A stretch of DNA of 64,000 bases from Chloroflexota bacterium (GTDB lineage Bacteria; Chloroflexota; Chloroflexia; Thermomicrobiales; UBA6265), in assembly GCA_023389575.1 (NCBI GenBank), contig JAEWEG010000022.1:1-64000 (forward strand), written 5' to 3'. How positions within the stretch are numbered: the first letter of the stretch is position 1; every line of letters begins with the position of its first letter. This document shows, in pieces, positions 24,697 through 33,947 of the stretch. The notes under the pieces are model-generated. The model ran no database searches and had not been told where the DNA came from. It was given only the letters and a program-made list of their open reading frames with translations. The position numbers and the translations under genes are program-made.

Positions 24697-26292
24697 TTAC
24701 ACGACACCAACGCTGATCCGGTGCCAGCCGCTGGAACCATCCGGAAGCTCCGGCGCGTGCTCGTCGGTCTGAACCTCGCCCGTGCCATCGGTCGCCCGCA
24801 CCACCAGGTCATAGGCGCCCTGCTTCGCATCCCACATCAGGTCCCATATCACCCAGCTGAGCCCGCCCGGGGATGGGTTCTCGCGAATCGTCGCCTGCTC
24901 CCACGTATCTCCACCGTCGAAGCTCACCTCCACGGCCGAAATGCCACGGTCGCCGCCGAACGCCACGCCCCCGATGGTCGTTCGGCCCACGGACAGCACA
25001 TCCCGGTCTCCTGGCACGTCGAACCGCGACGAGGTCTTCACGATCGCCGGGTCAGACCACCCCCGCTGCTGCCAGAAGCCCTGGTAGTTCTCGTTCGACA
25101 CGGTGATCTTCGTCAGCCACTTCACGTTCTTCATGCCGTAGATGCCTGGCACAATGAGGCGAACCGGCGTGCCGTGCAATCGCGGCAGCGGCACCCCGTT
25201 CATCTGCCACACCAGCATCGGCTCCGGAGCCATCGCCCGTTCCAGTGTGATCGAATCGGTGTAGTCGTCCTCGGCCTCGAACACCACCTTCACCGCGCCC
25301 TCGCCCACGCCCGCCTTCCGCAACACGTCCGCGAGTGGCGCGCCAACCCACTCCGCCGTGCCGATCAGCGGACCGCCGACCGGGTTGGAAATGCAGGTCA
25401 GGGTCGACACGAACGCCGGCGCGGCCATCGCCTCCAGGTCAGCGCGCGTCAGCTTCAGTTCGTTGCGCACCACGCCATCGACCGTCACGTACCAGTTGTC
25501 GCCACGATCCGGATCCGGATCGACGAAGTTCTTGGAGATCACGTAGAAGTCGTCGTTCGGTGTGATGGCCGGGGAAATCTCGCCCGCCGGGGTCACGCCA
25601 ACGGTCGGCCGGTTCGCCACCCGCGCGACCGCCGCCCCCAGCACGCCGACACCGCCAGCGGCCACGCCGACCAGGGCCGCGCGGGTCGCCAGCTTCCGCC
25701 GCGAAAGCCGAGACGCCTCACCTTCATCCTCGACGCCACCCGGCGCCGGGTCCTGACGTCGCAACATCGAAAGCGACAGCGCCAGTACGGCTGAGAACAC
25801 GATCGCCTCCGCCGCGAGCTGGAACACCAGCGGCAGTGACCGCGACGAGGTGAACGCCCCCGGATCCCGGTTCGGCGCGAACCACGCCATGAACGCCAGG
25901 CTCACGGCGAACACCACCGCCCCGATGGCAAACGCACGCAACCACATCGGACGCCGCGCCCCGGCCGTCTGCCGGGCGTACGCCCGCCCGATGAACGCGC
26001 CGATCACCAGCAGCACCGCCATCAAGCCAACCAGCATCAGCGTTTTCGCCTGTGCCCCGAACAGGTCGAGCGACAGCGAGAACATCGACATCGGTAACGC
26101 CAGCAACAGCGCGTCCGCCATGGCATCCAGCAGCGAAGACACGTCGGAAAACTGACGCAGCAGGACCATCGCCACCTGCATGGCCAACATCGCCAGCGCG
26201 CCAGCCAGCAGGCCACGCCACATGTCGCGCCGGGCGCGCTCCTCGGGGGTCGAATCAGGTTGCGGGTCTATGGATTCCGTGGAGTACGTCAT
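24697..26292 (-). CDS. Membrane-fused molybdopterin-dependent oxidoreductase, sulfite-oxidase-like
   Basis: 531 residues. The N-terminal 230 residues contain about five membrane helices (LLAGALAMLAMQVAMVLL, LMLVGLMAVLLVIGAFIG, and others), then a basic linker SRRKLATRAALVGVAAGGVG and the Moco domain: DDFYVISKNF, LTRADLEAM, STLTCISNPVGG with the Cys that ligates Mo, GKPLxDVL-like GAPLADVLRKAG, and VPGIYGMKNVKWL. The C-terminal dimer domain is Ig-like (AVEVSFDGGDTWEQATI). This is the usual architecture of Chloroflexota and Actinobacteria sulfite-oxidase-like enzymes. The substrate is unknown. GGAG lies 7 bases before the ATG. Confidence 0.88.
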   Translation of the reverse strand: MTYSTESIDPQPDSTPEERARRDMWRGLLAGALAMLAMQVAMVLLRQFSDVSSLLDAMADALLLALPMSMFSLSLDLFGAQAKTLMLVGLMAVLLVIGAFIGRAYARQTAGARRPMWLRAFAIGAVVFAVSLAFMAWFAPNRDPGAFTSSRSLPLVFQLAAEAIVFSAVLALSLSMLRRQDPAPGGVEDEGEASRLSRRKLATRAALVGVAAGGVGVLGAAVARVANRPTVGVTPAGEISPAITPNDDFYVISKNFVDPDPDRGDNWYVTVDGVVRNELKLTRADLEAMAAPAFVSTLTCISNPVGGPLIGTAEWVGAPLADVLRKAGVGEGAVKVVFEAEDDYTDSITLERAMAPEPMLVWQMNGVPLPRLHGTPVRLIVPGIYGMKNVKWLTKITVSNENYQGFWQQRGWSDPAIVKTSSRFDVPGDRDVLSVGRTTIGGVAFGGDRGISAVEVSFDGGDTWEQATIRENPSPGGLSWVIWDLMWDAKQGAYDLVVRATDGTGEVQTDEHAPELPDGSSGWHRISVGVV

Positions 26293-26440
26293 GGGGGTTC
26301 TCCGCCACGATTTAACAGGACCTATATGGAATACTGGACAGCAGCATGAGTCACGGACCTGTCGTTAACCAACTCTACGCCCGTTCGTCCATCGTTGGAT
26401 CACTCATCTCGTCCGCCGACCGTCCCAGGGAGCGCGCCAC

Positions 26441-26821
26441 ATGGCCTATGTCACCATCGAACTCAACCCCACCAACCTCGTGGTGCGACCGGTCGGCAAG
26501 CATCGCTGGTTCGCGCTCAAGACCTCGATGTACGCGGCGAAGGCGGACGTGGTGGGGGCCGAGGGTGGAGGCCACCTGGCGGAGAACGGACCGTTCGGGC
26601 TGCGGCTGCCCGGCACGAATGTTCCCGGGATGTACCTGGCGGGCACGTTCTGGCGATTCTGGGGAGACAAGGCCAACCGCGTGAAGTCGTTCTGGGTCCG
26701 ACGCCACCCGGACAAATGCATCCGCATCGACCTGCGCAACCACGACTACGACTACCTCATGGTCGAGGTCGAGAACCCGGACGCCGAAATCGCCCGTATC
26801 ACCGCCTGGCTCGCCAATTAA
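26441..26821 (+). CDS. Hypothetical protein, 126 residues, possibly PH-like
   Basis: Mostly beta in pattern: YVTIELNPTNLVVRPVG, RWFALKTSMYAAKADVVGAE, then GTFWRFWGDKANRVKSFWVR, IRIDLRNHDYDYLMVEVENP and a final helix IARITAWLAN. The sequence of strands and one C-terminal helix is compatible with a PH-like fold; that is inference. No signal peptide or membrane span. Family not recognised. It stands between the divergent molybdoenzyme gene and a convergent dehydrogenase. Confidence 0.65.
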   Translation: MAYVTIELNPTNLVVRPVGKHRWFALKTSMYAAKADVVGAEGGGHLAENGPFGLRLPGTNVPGMYLAGTFWRFWGDKANRVKSFWVRRHPDKCIRIDLRNHDYDYLMVEVENPDAEIARITAWLAN

Positions 26822-26852
26822 TCTCGGCCCGAAACACGTCACCTTCTCGTAG

Positions 26853-26873
26853 GGGATGACCTCGTGTCATCCC
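26853..26873. terminator. Hairpin between convergent genes
   Basis: GGGATGAC (26853-26860) pairs with GTCATCCC (26866-26873), loop CTCGT, with further outer A/T pairs. It is placed between the 3' ends of the 126-residue hypothetical gene and the D-2-hydroxyacid dehydrogenase gene. Confidence 0.55.
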
Positions 26874-26958
26874 TGTACGGACACTCCACTCGCAACCCAT
26901 CGGTCCTCGACTAATCTCCACCCCGAATCCATTCTGGCGTCTCGCCCCAAATGCCCAT

Positions 26959-27933
26959 TCACGCCGTCACCGTGTTCCGGGGCGTTCCGGCGACGAACGC
27001 CTCGATGTTGCGGATCGTCTCCTCCAGCAGGATGTCCTCCGACTCCACGCTTGCCCACGCCATGTGGGGCGTCACGATCAGGTTCGGCAGGTCCGGGTCC
27101 AGGAGCGGGTTCCCGTTCGCCGGGGGTTCCTCGGACAGCACATCCACGCCCGCGCCCCCGATCCGCCTCTCGCGCAGCGCCTGGGCCAGCGCCACCTCGT
27201 CCACGATCCCGCCCCTGGCGCAGTTGATCAGCAACGCGTCGGGGCCCATCAGCGACAGCTCCCGCTCGCCGATCAGGCCCCGCGTCTCCGGCGTCAGCGG
27301 GCACAGCACCACCAGCACATCCGCCCGCGCCATCACCTCGTTAAACGCGGTCCGGCCTGGTCGTGGCGACGCTCCCTTGCGCTCCGCGACCAGCACGTCC
27401 ATCCCGAACCCCCGCGCGATCGTCTCGACCCGCCTGCCCAACCCGCCATGCCCGATCAGGCCGAGCGTCGAGCCATGGAGCGCCCTCGGCAATGGCTCCA
27501 GCATCAGCCCGTAGACGGGTGACCGCTCCCAGTCCCCGGCCCGCACCGCCGCCTGGTAGCCCGCCAGTTGCCGTCGCAACGCCAGCGTCATCGCGAACAC
27601 ATGCTCCGGCACCGACACCGACCAGTTCCGCACGTTGCTGACCACGATCCCGGCCCGCTCGCAGGCGGCGAGGTCGACGTGGTTGAAGCCGGTCGCCGCC
27701 ACGGCCACCATCCGCAACCGTTCCGCGCGGTCAATCACGTCCGCCGTGATCGGCACCTGGTTCGTGATGGCGATGGTCGCCTCGCGCAGCCGCTCGTCCA
27801 CCTCGGCCGGGGTGGTCGAGACATGCGACACCCATTCGTGCGGAAACTCCGGCGCCCGCATTGGCCGCGTGAACGCCGCGCCATCCAGCAGCACGATCCG
27901 CTCGGTCGTGGGTTGGTCATCACGATTGGTCAC
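26959..27933 (-). CDS. D-2-hydroxyacid dehydrogenase
   Basis: 324 residues, NAD(P)-dependent. The Rossmann motif is LGLIGHGGLGRRVETIA; catalytic residues are seen as Arg in INCARGGIVDEVAL, Glu in GAGVDVLSEEPP and His in VTPHMAWAS. The N-terminal catalytic lobe contains VAVAATGFNHVDLAACERAG. Among family members it is most like glycerate or hydroxypyruvate reductases, judging by the LLDPDLPNLIVTPHMAWAS block; the substrate is not certain. It is divergent from an MBL-fold gene. Confidence 0.88.
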   Translation of the reverse strand: MTNRDDQPTTERIVLLDGAAFTRPMRAPEFPHEWVSHVSTTPAEVDERLREATIAITNQVPITADVIDRAERLRMVAVAATGFNHVDLAACERAGIVVSNVRNWSVSVPEHVFAMTLALRRQLAGYQAAVRAGDWERSPVYGLMLEPLPRALHGSTLGLIGHGGLGRRVETIARGFGMDVLVAERKGASPRPGRTAFNEVMARADVLVVLCPLTPETRGLIGERELSLMGPDALLINCARGGIVDEVALAQALRERRIGGAGVDVLSEEPPANGNPLLDPDLPNLIVTPHMAWASVESEDILLEETIRNIEAFVAGTPRNTVTA

Positions 27934-28068
27934 CCGGTTTGTCCCTCGTCGCTGATCTCGATCCGTGTCCCCCGTATGCTACCGTGCTTTTGGGACCCCT
28001 CGCCGCGAGGCCCATGCCTCACACCAGCGGCCATTGCACGTCATACCTTCGAATACCAAGGAGATGTC

Positions 28069-28902
28069 ATGACCCTCTGGCTCTGCGCGACCTGCGGACT
28101 CGAACACGCCGATACCTCCGAACCCCCCACCATCTGCGCCATCTGCTCCGACGAACGGCAGTACCTCCCACCGGGCGGCCAGCGCTGGACCACGCTGGAA
28201 ACCCTCCAGAAGGACCACTCCGGCACTGTCACCGAACTCGAACCGGGACTCCACGCCATCACCATCACCCCGAAAACCGGCATCGGCCACCAGCCCCTGC
28301 TGGTGGTGACCCCGGCCGGAAACGTGCTGTGGGACGCGCCCGGCTACATCGACGATGCCCTGGTGAGCAAGATCCAGGCGCTCGGCGGGATCGACGTCAT
28401 CACCTCCAGCCACCCGCATCTCACCGGCCTCTCCGTCACCTGGAGCCATGCGTTCGGAAACATCCCGGTCTGGTACAACGCCCACGACGAGCGCTGGATT
28501 CGCCGGCCGGACGATGTCATCCGCCTCTGGCGCGACTCGCGGGAGGTGCTCCCGGGAATCACGCTCGTCGAGTGCGGCGGCCACTTCGCCGGCAGCGCCG
28601 TGCTGCACTGGCGAGACGGCGCCGAGGGCCGGGGCGCGATCCTCACCGGCGACACCATTCGGGTGGTGGCCGACCGCGTGACAACCACCTTCATGCGCAG
28701 CTACCCGAACAGCATCCCACTGTCCGAACGCTCGGTCCGCAAGATCGTCGCCGCCGTCGAACCATGGCCGTTCGACCGCATCTACGGCGGATTCCGGGGC
28801 GAGATCCTGGATCGAGACGCGAAGGAACGCAACCGCTACTCCGCCGACAGATACGTCGGTTGGATCCACGACGAAATCCAGGACCCCGACGAACCTCGCT
28901 GA
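28069..28902 (+). CDS. MBL-fold metallo-hydrolase-like protein with N-terminal zinc ribbon
   Basis: 277 residues. The N-terminus has rubredoxin-like CATCGLEH and CAICSDER pairs, a small metal site. The body is a beta-lactamase fold (VTPAGNVLWDAPGYIDDALV, IDVITSSHPHLTG, then LVECGGHFAGSAVLHW and GAILTGDTI). The usual HxHxDH is reduced to SHPHLTG, as in a known subgroup of this fold, so hydrolytic activity is uncertain. ATG 28069 follows AAGGAGATGTC. It is followed 20 bases later by an OsmC gene, a likely partner in oxidative or thiol stress. Confidence 0.82.
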   Translation: MTLWLCATCGLEHADTSEPPTICAICSDERQYLPPGGQRWTTLETLQKDHSGTVTELEPGLHAITITPKTGIGHQPLLVVTPAGNVLWDAPGYIDDALVSKIQALGGIDVITSSHPHLTGLSVTWSHAFGNIPVWYNAHDERWIRRPDDVIRLWRDSREVLPGITLVECGGHFAGSAVLHWRDGAEGRGAILTGDTIRVVADRVTTTFMRSYPNSIPLSERSVRKIVAAVEPWPFDRIYGGFRGEILDRDAKERNRYSADRYVGWIHDEIQDPDEPR

Positions 28903-28922
28903 CATACTCCATGGGAGCATCG

Positions 28923-29390
28923 ATGACCGGCACCCAGCATCACTACGTCACCACCGTCACCTGGACCGGCAATCCGGGAGAGGGAACCTCCAAGCGCGGT
29001 AACCACAGCCGCAACCACGACATCGCGGTCGAGGGCAAACCGGTCATCCACGGCTCCTCCGACCCCGGTTTCCGGGGAGATCCCACGCGACACAACCCGG
29101 AAGACCTGTTCGTGGCATCCCTCTCGGCCTGTCACATGCTGTGGTACCTCTCGCTCTGCGGGAAGGCCGGCATCGCCGTGATGGAGTACGTCGACCGCGC
29201 CGAGGGCGTGATGACGGAATCGGCCGACGGCGGTGGCCGGTTCACCAGCGTGGTCCTCCGGCCGCAGATCACCCTCGCCCCCGGTTCCGACCAGGCGCTG
29301 GCCGACCACCTCCACCATGAAGCCCACGAGAAATGCTTCATCTCGCAATCGGTCAACGTCCCGGTCACCGTCGAAGCCACCTACCGCTGA
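28923..29390 (+). CDS. OsmC-family peroxiredoxin-like protein
   Basis: 155 residues. OsmC/Ohr proteins reduce organic peroxides with two Cys. Here the first Cys is in FVASLSACHMLWYLSLCGKAGI and the second in HHEAHEKCFISQSVNVPV, both in the expected places. The N-terminal beta sheet starts YVTTVTWTGNPGEGT. ATG 28923 is favoured over 28911 by GGGAG 7 bases upstream. It is 20 bases after the MBL-fold gene, so the two are probably one operon. Confidence 0.9.
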   Translation: MTGTQHHYVTTVTWTGNPGEGTSKRGNHSRNHDIAVEGKPVIHGSSDPGFRGDPTRHNPEDLFVASLSACHMLWYLSLCGKAGIAVMEYVDRAEGVMTESADGGGRFTSVVLRPQITLAPGSDQALADHLHHEAHEKCFISQSVNVPVTVEATYR

Positions 29391-29489
29391 CGCATAACTG
29401 ATACCCCTTCGCCACTTCGTCGTTTACCCGGATAGAACCACCGCGCGGTAGCATGAACGCACCGACCGCATTCGATCCGGCCCGACGGA

Positions 29490-30089
29490 GTGGCGACCTT
29501 GTCACGGCACCGCACCACAACCCGTGCATCCAGCACCGCCGCGAGCGATCTCGACCTGCTCGCCAGGGTCCAGACGCCCGCCGACTTCGCGCCCCTCTAC
29601 GACCGCTACGTGGAACCGGTCTACCGCTACTGCCTGTGGCGCGTCTCCAACCCCGACCTCGCCGCCGACCTCACCTCTGTCATCTTCACCCGCGCCATTG
29701 AGGCGCTTCCCCGGTTCCGGCCCAACCCGAACGGCGGCACCTTCCGCTCGTGGCTGTTCACCATCACCCACAACGTGGTGGTCGATGCCTACCGCGCCCA
29801 GCGGCCCACCGGCGCGATGCCGCCCGACCCACCCGACCACGATCCCGGCCCGGAAGACCACGCCGTGCACAACGACGAGTTCGACCGCCTGCTGGGCGTG
29901 CTCCACCAGCTTCCCGAGCAGCACCGCCAGATCATCGAACTGCGCCTCGCCGGGCTGACCACCGCCGAAATCGCCGGGAGTCTCGGTCTCACCCGGGCCG
30001 CCGTCAAATCGGCCCAGACCCGCGCCTACGCTCGCCTCCGAGACCTCCTCGCCGCGCCATCCCTCCCCACCGATGGAGTTCGATCATGA
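29490..30089 (+). CDS. ECF-type RNA polymerase sigma factor
   Basis: 199 residues, GTG start. Region 2 is FAPLYDRYVEPVYRYCLWRV ... AADLTSVIFTRAIEALPRF, and the linker ends with FRSWLFTITHNVVVDAYR. Region 4 is LHQLPEQHRQIIELRLAGLT, TAEIAGSLGLTRAAVKSAQTR. It will direct RNA polymerase to a small set of promoters. Its TGA overlaps the ATG of the next gene (ATGA), a membrane protein with a short cytoplasmic N-terminus, the typical place of an anti-sigma factor. Confidence 0.92.
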   Translation: MATLSRHRTTTRASSTAASDLDLLARVQTPADFAPLYDRYVEPVYRYCLWRVSNPDLAADLTSVIFTRAIEALPRFRPNPNGGTFRSWLFTITHNVVVDAYRAQRPTGAMPPDPPDHDPGPEDHAVHNDEFDRLLGVLHQLPEQHRQIIELRLAGLTTAEIAGSLGLTRAAVKSAQTRAYARLRDLLAAPSLPTDGVRS

Positions 30090-32827
30090 CCGCGCCCCAC
30101 GACCGCACCGCCGACCAGTTCGACGCCTGGCTGGAAACCGCCTCCCAGCGAACCGCGCGCCCATCCTCCCCCAACGGCGCCACCGACCCCGCCGCCCACG
30201 ACCTGGTCACCACCGCCCACGCGTTCCACGCCAGCATCCGCGCCGCCGAGCAACAAGTCGCCCCGGCCATACCAGCCAAAGCCATCTGGGAGGATGTCAT
30301 GAGCACCACCACCGCGGGAACCATCACCATCCCGGCCCTCGCCGCCTCCGGCGCGGGCTCGCCGCCGAACGCACCCACCCGACCGACCGCCGACTCCGCC
30401 TGGCCGAAACCGGGACACTGGGCCGTGCCCACCTTCCTCGTCGTCGCGGCGATGATCGGCATCCTCTGGTTCTACAGCAGCTTCTTCGGCTCCACGGACC
30501 CAGGCCCCACACCCACCTCCCAGCCCGGCTTCGCCTTCTCCACCCCCACCGAGGAAGCCATCGCCTCGGACCTGCTCGATCCAGTCACTCGCACGGATTG
30601 CGATGTCGCCCCGCTGTCCCTGGAGGAAATCGGAGCCTACCAGGTCGATCCCGGCGAAAGCGTGCCCCGCGAATACGGGCCAATCGCACCCGTTTCCCAC
30701 GCCGAGACCGCTGCCCTGTACGAAGCGAGTCGCATCTCGATAGCCTGTGAGGCATTCGGCGACAGCGGGCAAAAACAGGCAGTTCTGAGTCCACGTCACA
30801 TCCACGAGGGACGGCATGATTCCATTGCCCGCAATAGCGCGTCCGTCGAGGAATACATCGCCAACAATCAGGCGCTCGCCGCGCTCCTGTTGGATCCCAA
30901 CCGCACTGACTACACGGCTGTCTCCAGCGAGGACAATCCAATCTACGATCAGGCAACGCCAGCAACAATCGATAGCTGGTTTGGATACCGCCTGCTCCCC
31001 CAGGATGTCGTCCAGTTCCCGGATGGCCGAATGGGCGGGCCCCTGACCAACATTCTGCCGGCCAACTACGACGAGTACCGGCAAGGTTTCTATAGCGACA
31101 CCAATCAGCCAACACCGATTCCCTATCAATTCACGCTGGTCGAGTATGCGATCTATGCTCAGCACGATGACCAGTGGCTCCTCGACGAGACCTTCGTGCT
31201 CTGCGCCGCCAATTGCGATCAGTGGTTGCCTCAAGCTGAACTCACATATCAGGCAGCCCAGTCGCTGGTACACACTCCAACCCCAATCGTGCTCCCCGGC
31301 ACTCCAGCCGCGTCCCCAGTCGCCTCGCAGGCGACCCCAGACCCAGCGCTCCAGCCAATCACGCCTAGCGAGTGCACCGTCGACGGGCTCTCCCAGGATC
31401 AAGTCAGCGCAATCATCCGAAGCGCGCCAGAATCACCATCTCGCAACTGGGAGCCAGTCGGTCCCGTCGACCCAGGGACCGCCGACCAGATCAACCAAGC
31501 CGATCGCGCCTGGCAGGCCTGCGACGCCTTCGGCTCGATCGGGCAACGCACCGTTCTGCAAACCGACTACCTCACTAGCACCGGCCCGGAGCCGCTCTTC
31601 CCCGATCATGCACCCAGCGTCGATGCATTCCTTCTCGGCCTTCAACGCTTCGATGAGCGACGCGCGCTCGGTGACGGCATCCATGCATCCATGGACGCTT
31701 ACCTGGCGACCGCGCAGGCCGTAGTGGACACCTATGGCACAGGCGAAATGCTGCCGTTCGACCAGCGCATCTCCTTTCCAGTGACGGACGCCGCGATCCT
31801 CCTTGAGGATGACCGGGTCGCGCTACCAGTTGTCGATCCCTATCTCCTGTACAGCTGGGAAGCAGGTTTGGAGCGAGGCCGGTACCAGTTCGTGTATATG
31901 CCAGTCCATATCCTCGCGCCCGATACGGACTCCAACGTCTGGCTGGTCGACGAAGTCATCTACGTCTGTGTGGGCGATTGTGACGCCGCGCGTGACCTCA
32001 TAATGCAACTTGGCGAAACCTACGGCATCGACCTGTCCGCGACGCCAGATCCCACCACCCGATTCGGCATCGACGACTCGCTGCTCGATCCTGGCGAATG
32101 CACGGTTGCGCCCCTGAGCATCGAGGAGATATCCGCGATCCAGCAAAGCCCTGGCAACTATCCGGATCGCCAGTACGGCCCGATCTCGCGAGTGGATCTC
32201 GCTGTCGGAGAGGACATCGCCGAGCTCAATCGGGAATTCCTCGCCTGCGCCGGAGAGGGCAACTGGCGGTCGATGGCCAGCCAGCGCCTGATCCACGAAA
32301 CGCGGGGCACCGGCAGCTACCTCCAAACCTCCTTCGCCAGCGCCGCGCAAGCCCAGGGAATGACCGCCGAGGAGTACATCGCCTGGCACCAGGACATCTC
32401 CTCGACAGTCCTGCCCGGAAACCTCTCCGCCTACGTAATCTTTACTGACCGGGACACCGCGACCATCACGGGCAGGGTGGTCCAGCCTCACCAGGTCGTC
32501 CAACTCGCCGATGGCAGAATCGGTGCGCCGGAAACCACCGTGCTGCCCACCGGCGAGGACATCGGCGGCATGCCGTTCCTCGCCGTGACATTCAACATTT
32601 ACGTCCAGGAGCCAGACGCGAACGACCGTTGGGTGCTCGATGAATCGCTGATGCTCTGCGTGGGAGCATGCGGAGTGTTCTACGAAGTGATGAGCAGCGA
32701 TCTCGCCTCTCTTCCGTCGACCACACCTCCGGCGGCTCCGGCCGCGTCGCCCGCCGCCACTCCGCTTTCCACGCCCATCGCCACACCGGCGGATACCCGG
32801 ACCATCCGCTTCGACCAACCGCGCTAG
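30086..32827 (+). CDS. Membrane protein with three extracellular repeats, putative anti-sigma partner
   Basis: 913 residues from the ATG that overlaps the sigma factor stop. About 110 cytoplasmic residues (MTAPHDRTADQFDAWLE) precede one membrane span, WAVPTFLVVAAMIGILWFYS at about 112-131. Outside are three related units beginning near residues 172, 430 and 672: each opens C-(D/T)-V-x-x-L-S-x-(E/D)-(E/Q), has YGPI/EPVGPV-like and a central Cys, and closes with a WL(L/V)DE...C...C block (LLDETFVLCAANC, LVDEVIYVCVGDC, VLDESLMLCVGAC). Pro/Ala/Thr-rich linkers separate them. No ZAS HxxxCxxC motif was seen in the N-terminus, so anti-sigma function rests on gene order and topology. Confidence 0.8.
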   Translation: MTAPHDRTADQFDAWLETASQRTARPSSPNGATDPAAHDLVTTAHAFHASIRAAEQQVAPAIPAKAIWEDVMSTTTAGTITIPALAASGAGSPPNAPTRPTADSAWPKPGHWAVPTFLVVAAMIGILWFYSSFFGSTDPGPTPTSQPGFAFSTPTEEAIASDLLDPVTRTDCDVAPLSLEEIGAYQVDPGESVPREYGPIAPVSHAETAALYEASRISIACEAFGDSGQKQAVLSPRHIHEGRHDSIARNSASVEEYIANNQALAALLLDPNRTDYTAVSSEDNPIYDQATPATIDSWFGYRLLPQDVVQFPDGRMGGPLTNILPANYDEYRQGFYSDTNQPTPIPYQFTLVEYAIYAQHDDQWLLDETFVLCAANCDQWLPQAELTYQAAQSLVHTPTPIVLPGTPAASPVASQATPDPALQPITPSECTVDGLSQDQVSAIIRSAPESPSRNWEPVGPVDPGTADQINQADRAWQACDAFGSIGQRTVLQTDYLTSTGPEPLFPDHAPSVDAFLLGLQRFDERRALGDGIHASMDAYLATAQAVVDTYGTGEMLPFDQRISFPVTDAAILLEDDRVALPVVDPYLLYSWEAGLERGRYQFVYMPVHILAPDTDSNVWLVDEVIYVCVGDCDAARDLIMQLGETYGIDLSATPDPTTRFGIDDSLLDPGECTVAPLSIEEISAIQQSPGNYPDRQYGPISRVDLAVGEDIAELNREFLACAGEGNWRSMASQRLIHETRGTGSYLQTSFASAAQAQGMTAEEYIAWHQDISSTVLPGNLSAYVIFTDRDTATITGRVVQPHQVVQLADGRIGAPETTVLPTGEDIGGMPFLAVTFNIYVQEPDANDRWVLDESLMLCVGACGVFYEVMSSDLASLPSTTPPAAPAASPAATPLSTPIATPADTRTIRFDQPR

Positions 32828-32858
32828 AGAGGTTCATTACAAACGAGAGGTCAAGCGG

Positions 32859-33431
32859 TCAGGATCGCGAGCCGATGTGGACTCGCCGGAACAGGCCTGG
32901 ATAGTCCATAACCAGACCATCATCGTCCACGCGCAGGTCTCGCTGGAAATCGCTTCCAATCGACTCGTACCGAACCAGGCCGGGCTCCAGCCCGCTGTAA
33001 CGCTGCTCCCACACCGATGACTCCAGCGTCGGAACATGGATATACAGCACACGGATCACCTCCACCTGGCCTGGCAGGAGCGCCAAACGCCGGATGGGCA
33101 GCGTATTTGTGAACGGGGTCGCGGAAATGTCGATGTCCAGGCACTCGTCGAACTCGGGAAGCGGATTGCCGCAATCGTCTCGCCAATGCCCCGCGCCGTC
33201 CGAGGCAAGGTCAAGTGAACGCACCTCCACTCCGGCGTTGGCGACCGAAAGCGTGACCCGCCGAACGTTCCACCCAAGGTCCATCTCCACCCGGTAGCTG
33301 ACGCGCGACGGCTCGGCATCCCTGCTCGCGAACACCACGCTATCCGCCACGATTCCCTCGCCGCGCTCGTCCAGAAACAGGTACTCCGCCCCAATGCCGT
33401 CCGCGGCATGCCAGATGATTTCCCGGTGCAT
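32859..33431 (-). CDS. Putative glycolipid-binding domain protein (DUF1089-like)
   Basis: 190 residues. The pattern REIIWHAADGIGAEYLFL, GIVADSVV, VSYRVEMDLGWNVRRVTLSV, GHWRDDCGNPLPEFDECLDID and TPFTNTLPIRRL is typical of the putative glycolipid-binding family. Mostly beta, no signal peptide. Ligand not established for this family. ATG 33431 chosen because GGGAGGA stands 6 bases before it. It lies convergent with the triple-repeat membrane protein gene, 30 bases away. Confidence 0.8.
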   Translation of the reverse strand: MHREIIWHAADGIGAEYLFLDERGEGIVADSVVFASRDAEPSRVSYRVEMDLGWNVRRVTLSVANAGVEVRSLDLASDGAGHWRDDCGNPLPEFDECLDIDISATPFTNTLPIRRLALLPGQVEVIRVLYIHVPTLESSVWEQRYSGLEPGLVRYESIGSDFQRDLRVDDDGLVMDYPGLFRRVHIGSRS

Positions 33432-33645
33432 GGCGTCCTCCCTTGTCACCGCTGAAGGTCGGCTACGCGAGGTCCAACGCCTCGCGGGGGTCCATGTGAC
33501 ATCGCCACCCAAGCCCGGTTGGCGCGAAACGCTGGAAAATCATCCCGCCCTGACTGGCGATCCCAACCGTCGCCGACCTTGCCGCCGCTGCCCTAAGCTC
33601 GTGCCGGCTTACCCTGAAACAGTCTCCACCGCACATACCTTCCTC
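33432..33645. other. Intergenic stretch, no gene seen
   Basis: This is the first part of a 516-base gap between the glycolipid-binding-like gene and citrate synthase. It should hold the promoter of the former, but no consensus pair is clear. The rest of the gap holds a repeat element and a terminator, listed separately. Confidence 0.5.
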
Positions 33646-33815
33646 GTCACTCAGAGCGAAGCGATGAGTCTCCGGACGAAGTCCCAGGTGGCGAAGCCAC
33701 CTCTCGGGCCAGGCCATGTCCCCTCGAAGACAGGGGGACAGAATGGTTTCGTCATGGACACCGCCTGACGGCGGAAGGACTTCGTCCGGGGATGCCTCGC
33801 TCCGCTCGGCATGAC
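33646..33815. repeat. Imperfect inverted-repeat element with internal hairpins
   Basis: The 39-base arm at 33646-33684 matches the reverse complement of 33777-33815 at 31 of 39 positions. Inside are further hairpins: AGGTGGC-GAA-GCCACCT, a stem around GTCCCC/GGGGAC, and CCGCC-TGA-CGGCGG. The outer motif (GTCATGCCGAGCGGAGCGAG read on the minus strand) resembles dispersed intergenic repeats found in many genomes. No open frame lies within. It may be a non-autonomous mobile repeat or a folded RNA element. Confidence 0.6.
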
Positions 33816-33886
33816 AGTATTCGCTCAAAAGCCGTACGCCCGCTTCGGTCCCCGCGCTGTCCTCCTTTGCGCGGATTCCACGCACG

Positions 33887-33915
33887 AAAAACGGGGTGGC
33901 ACATCGTCCACCCCG
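33887..33915 (-). terminator. Intrinsic terminator of citrate synthase
   Basis: CGGGGTGG (33892-33899) pairs with CCACCCCG (33908-33915). On the minus strand the stem is followed by five T residues (33887-33891). It lies about 30 bases after the citrate synthase stop. Confidence 0.8.
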
Positions 33916-33947
33916 TCGCCTCGTAATCGTGTTGTGTAGAGAATCCG

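Noticed and set aside
25050..25351. Alternate frames inside the molybdoenzyme gene
   Set aside because: Low-complexity Gly/Arg translations typical of shadow frames in GC-rich DNA.
29750..30085. Upstream extension of the triple-repeat membrane protein
   Set aside because: The extension overlaps the sigma factor gene in another frame and is Arg/Pro-rich; ATG 30086 with ATGA overlap is a better start.
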